Shown one piece after another: positions 5,100-6,822 of a stretch of 6,822 nucleotides of DNA. The notes under the pieces were generated by a model, which saw only the letters and a program-made list of their open reading frames with translations, was not told the origin of the DNA and did not search any database. The translations under genes and the position numbers were made by a program. This stretch comes from MWH-TA3 sp044353905. GTDB lineage: Bacteria > Actinomycetota > Actinomycetes > Actinomycetales > Microbacteriaceae. Position 1 is the stretch's first letter. Each line of letters starts with the position of its first letter. Location of the stretch: positions 1-6,822 of the forward strand of contig JBILBA010000054.1 in assembly GCA_044353905.1 (NCBI GenBank). Reading direction: 5' to 3'.

Positions 5100-6481
5100 T
5101 TTCTTTCCTCAAACACTTTTTTGAGAAATTCAAAGCTCTGCTTTGGAATCCTGGTCAGGTCATTTTCGGAAACGCGAACTATTCCAAATCTCTTGGTCCA
5201 GCCTTCGGCCCACTCCAAGTTGTCCATTAGCGACCAGGCGTAGTAGCCGCGAAGGTCTACTCCTTGCTCGATGGCATCGAAGGCTGCGTGCAGGTGTTTA
5301 GCGTAGTAATCGATTCGATCTTGATCGTCTACAACACCGTCAATTAACTTATCTGGGAAAGCCCCACCGTTTTCGGTAATGTATAGCGGCACACCAGGTA
5401 GGTCCTTGGCAATCCGGGTCAGGGTGGAAGTAAGCGATGGTGCGTGAATCTCCCAACCCATATCTGTTTGAGGCTCTCGTGGAACAAAGTGCACCGGGGG
5501 AGATCCGGGGAAAAGAGCCGGCACTTGTCCAACGATGTGACCTGGTCCAGCTGCTGGCTTTGATGCCACCCGCATCGGGGAGTAGTAGTTCACTCCCATC
5601 CAATCAATCTTGTTAGCTGCAGCCTTGAGGCCATCGTCTGTGACAAAATCCCAGTCGGTGTATTTGGCTGTTGAGTCCTTAATCTCGCTAGTGATTCCTC
5701 GACCGGCTAGTAGATCTAACCAGAACCTGTTTTGTAGATTATCGATATGTCTTGCGGCGTCGGCAATCTCTTCATCGTCGGCAATGATCGTGGTGAGGTT
5801 TAGAACAATGCCAGGATTGTTTGCCTTGTTTGATCTAAGAGCCTCGATGGCTTTACCGCTTGCAACCATAAGTCTGTAGGCGACCTCAAGAGAGGTCGCA
5901 GGGTCTTTAATCCCAGGTGCGTGAATACCAGCAGCGTTACCTAAGTAAGCAACTACCCAAGGTTCATTCAGTGTTGCCCAACTAAAGACGCGGTCGGCAA
6001 ACTTAGAGGACACGACATCGGCGTAGTGCTGGAACTGCTCGTAGATTCCTTCCCAAGCCCAACCACCATGAGCTTGCAGCTCACTTGGTAAATCCCAGTG
6101 ATAAAGAGTCAAGGAAGGTTTGATCCCACGCTTTAGTAGTCCCTCGATTAGGCGGTCGTAGAAATCAATACCTTTTTGATCAACAGCAGATTTACCACCA
6201 GGGATCACCCTTGGCCAAGAAACAGAAAAACGGTAGGAATCGACACCCAATCGGGCAAGTAAATCAAGATCTTCTTCGAGTCGATTGACATGATCGCAAG
6301 CTGGGTCCGCGGTTGCTTTGTCCACGATTGCACCTGGAACCTTAACGAAATCGTCCCAGATTGAACTACCCCTGGTGTGACTAGAGCCTTCAATTTGCCA
6401 AGAGGAAGTGGCGGCTCCAAACAGAAACCCTGCAGGGACTCTTGAAGAGACCTCATTGGCTAAAGCTGTGTATTTGGTCAT
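5096..6481 (-). CDS. Glycoside hydrolase family 1 beta-glucosidase (possibly broader beta-glycosidase)
   Basis: The intact 461-residue enzyme has the full set of GH1 landmarks and the normal bacterial length. FLFGAATSSWQIEG at 19-32 is the N-terminal signature with Gln29; YHWD at 127-130 supplies His128; TLNEP at 170-174 carries the acid/base Glu173 preceded by Asn172; NYY at 298-300 is the conserved tyrosine segment; ITENGG at 368-373 carries the nucleophile Glu370; and WSLMDNLEWAEGW at 416-428 forms the sugar-binding rim. It would hydrolyse terminal beta-glucosyl (perhaps beta-galactosyl or beta-fucosyl) residues with retention. There is no signal peptide, so it acts in the cytoplasm, presumably on sugars brought in by the convergent importer. 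The ATG at 6481 has no Shine-Dalgarno sequence but a -10-like box at leaderless spacing. Its stop shares bases with that of permease 2. The family is certain; the exact glycoside is not. Confidence 0.95.
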   Translation of the reverse strand: MTKYTALANEVSSRVPAGFLFGAATSSWQIEGSSHTRGSSIWDDFVKVPGAIVDKATADPACDHVNRLEEDLDLLARLGVDSYRFSVSWPRVIPGGKSAVDQKGIDFYDRLIEGLLKRGIKPSLTLYHWDLPSELQAHGGWAWEGIYEQFQHYADVVSSKFADRVFSWATLNEPWVVAYLGNAAGIHAPGIKDPATSLEVAYRLMVASGKAIEALRSNKANNPGIVLNLTTIIADDEEIADAARHIDNLQNRFWLDLLAGRGITSEIKDSTAKYTDWDFVTDDGLKAAANKIDWMGVNYYSPMRVASKPAAGPGHIVGQVPALFPGSPPVHFVPREPQTDMGWEIHAPSLTSTLTRIAKDLPGVPLYITENGGAFPDKLIDGVVDDQDRIDYYAKHLHAAFDAIEQGVDLRGYYAWSLMDNLEWAEGWTKRFGIVRVSENDLTRIPKQSFEFLKKVFEERN

Positions 6482-6484
6482 TGA

Positions 6485-6501
6485 ACAAGCCTAGACCTTG
6501 T
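6485..6501. repeat. Inverted repeat ACAAG-N7-CTTGT over the GH1 promoter
   Basis: Two 5-bp arms 7 bp apart overlap the putative -10 of the beta-glucosidase gene; a second CTTGT follows directly at 6502-6506. A bound protein here would block the GH1 promoter. Arms are short, so chance is a real possibility. Confidence 0.25.
6488..6493 (-). promoter_or_regulatory. Candidate -10 box of the GH1 gene, leaderless arrangement
   Basis: On the minus strand TAGGCT, an actinobacterial-style -10 (TAnnnT), is followed by six bases and the ATG at 6481, exactly the spacing seen at the oxidoreductase gene. With no Shine-Dalgarno sequence nearby, a transcript starting at or beside the ATG is the simplest reading. 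The -35 is weak (TTGCCT lies 14 bases upstream of the box). Confidence 0.45.
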
Positions 6502-6537
6502 CTTGTCAGGCAAATGTTCGGTTATCACAATGTTTTT

Positions 6538-6566
6538 TTGCTTGAAAAACTTTGGGCGGTCATAAT
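6538..6566 (+). promoter_or_regulatory. Candidate promoter of the response regulator gene
   Basis: TTGCTT (6538-6543) and CATAAT (6561-6566) are 17 bases apart. A start near 6573 would give a leader of about 30 nt that includes the AGAGG ribosome binding site. It is divergent from the GH1 promoter inside a 121-bp interval. Confidence 0.45.
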
Positions 6567-6593
6567 TGGATTCAGTCCACAAATCAAGAAAAA

Positions 6594-6597
6594 GAGG
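6594..6597 (+). promoter_or_regulatory. Ribosome binding site that fixes a GTG start
   Basis: GAGG (within AAAGAGG, 6591-6597) lies five bases before GTG at 6603. There is no in-frame ATG between the upstream in-frame stop (TGA, 6543-6545) and this GTG, so the GTG is the best start for the response regulator. Confidence 0.65.
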
Positions 6598-6602
6598 TTC
6601 CA

Positions 6603-6822
6603 GTGCCGACATCAAGAACCCTTGTCGTGGTCGAAAACGAGTCCCTACTTCGAGATCTAATTGCTAGATCTTTGGAAGCCGTTGGCTTCCATGTCACAAC
6701 AGCTGCCAACGCATCAGATGCCAAGCGTGCTTGTAAGGCGGTTGATCCAGATGCCTGCATCGTGGATATCGAATTAGGCCCTGGACCTGATGGTTTTGAT
6801 TTTGCTGAGTATCTAGCTAGAG
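6603..6822 (+). CDS. Response regulator receiver domain, 3' end off the window
   Basis: From the GTG at 6603 the frame stays open for 73 codons to the window edge. The product TLVVVENES (6-14), a helix rich in Leu and Ala, GFHVTTAANASDA (28-40) and PDACIVDIELG (49-59) is a CheY-like receiver through strand 3, with Asp55 as the probable phosphoacceptor and the G64-F65-D66 turn after it. It would receive a phosphoryl group from a histidine kinase not present here. The acidic pocket reads Glu11-Asn12 where two acidic residues are usual, so Mg2+ binding may be altered. The remaining receiver strands, including the switch Thr/Ser and Lys, and any output domain lie beyond the edge, so it cannot be said whether it is a DNA-binding regulator or a stand-alone receiver. 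A link with the sugar genes is not shown. Confidence 0.85.
   Translation, partial: MPTSRTLVVVENESLLRDLIARSLEAVGFHVTTAANASDAKRACKAVDPDACIVDIELGPGPDGFDFAEYLAR

Noticed and set aside
6532..6550. Inverted repeat GTTTTT / AAAAAC with a 7-bp spacer near the regulator promoter
   Set aside because: Arms are nearly all A/T and overlap the putative -35; it is likely to be chance in an A/T-rich promoter and is not placed after any gene end to act as a terminator.
1..6822. CRISPR arrays, insertion sequences, tRNA genes, integration sites or toxin-antitoxin genes
   Set aside because: I looked for regularly spaced repeats, transposase motifs, tRNA cloverleaf ends and small gene pairs and saw none; almost all the sequence is accounted for by six ordinary genes.

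Overview
The window looks like chromosomal DNA from a low-to-mid GC actinobacterium, most plausibly a freshwater Microbacteriaceae lineage of the Rhodoluna/Aquiluna (Luna) kind. This is inferred from actinobacterial-type protein families, an overall base composition near one-half GC, tight gene packing and apparently leaderless genes; nothing in the window fixes the genus. There are six protein genes, two of them cut by the window ends, and no RNA genes, CRISPR arrays or mobile elements that I can see.

Layout: (1) 1-1477, minus strand: the first 492 residues of a phytoene-dehydrogenase-like (PYROXD2-like) FAD-dependent oxidoreductase that runs off the left edge. It has no in-frame stop here. 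(2) 1478-1710: a divergent control region of 233 bp rich in G-tracts, dyads and repeats. It ends in a perfect 16-bp palindrome next to the ribosome binding site of the next gene. (3) 1711-5099, plus strand: a three-gene CUT1-type sugar ABC importer operon: a lipoprotein substrate-binding protein, an 8-TM-type permease with an extra N-terminal helix, and a second permease. A strong hairpin separates the binding protein from the permeases, and the two permease genes overlap by ATGA. The proteins most resemble the alpha-glucoside AglE/AglF/AglG family, but no ATPase gene is present. (4) 5096-6481, minus strand: an intact GH1 beta-glucosidase, convergent with the importer; the two stop codons share the four bases CTAG. 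(5) 6482-6602: a short divergent control region. (6) 6603-6822, plus strand: the receiver domain of a response regulator, cut by the right edge.

Working together: the binding protein would capture an oligosaccharide or glucoside outside the membrane, the two permeases would form the channel (driven by an ATPase encoded elsewhere), and the cytoplasmic GH1 enzyme would hydrolyse a beta-linked glucoside. Family resemblance of the importer (alpha-glucosides) and the neighbouring enzyme (beta-glucosides) point to different substrates, so the transported sugar is open. No dedicated regulator lies in the window, but the palindromes upstream of the binding protein suggest one acts here. I see no wholly new system; the most interesting material is the control DNA at 1526-1710, the 3084-3125 hairpin, the possible leaderless promoters, and the shared-stop gene junction.
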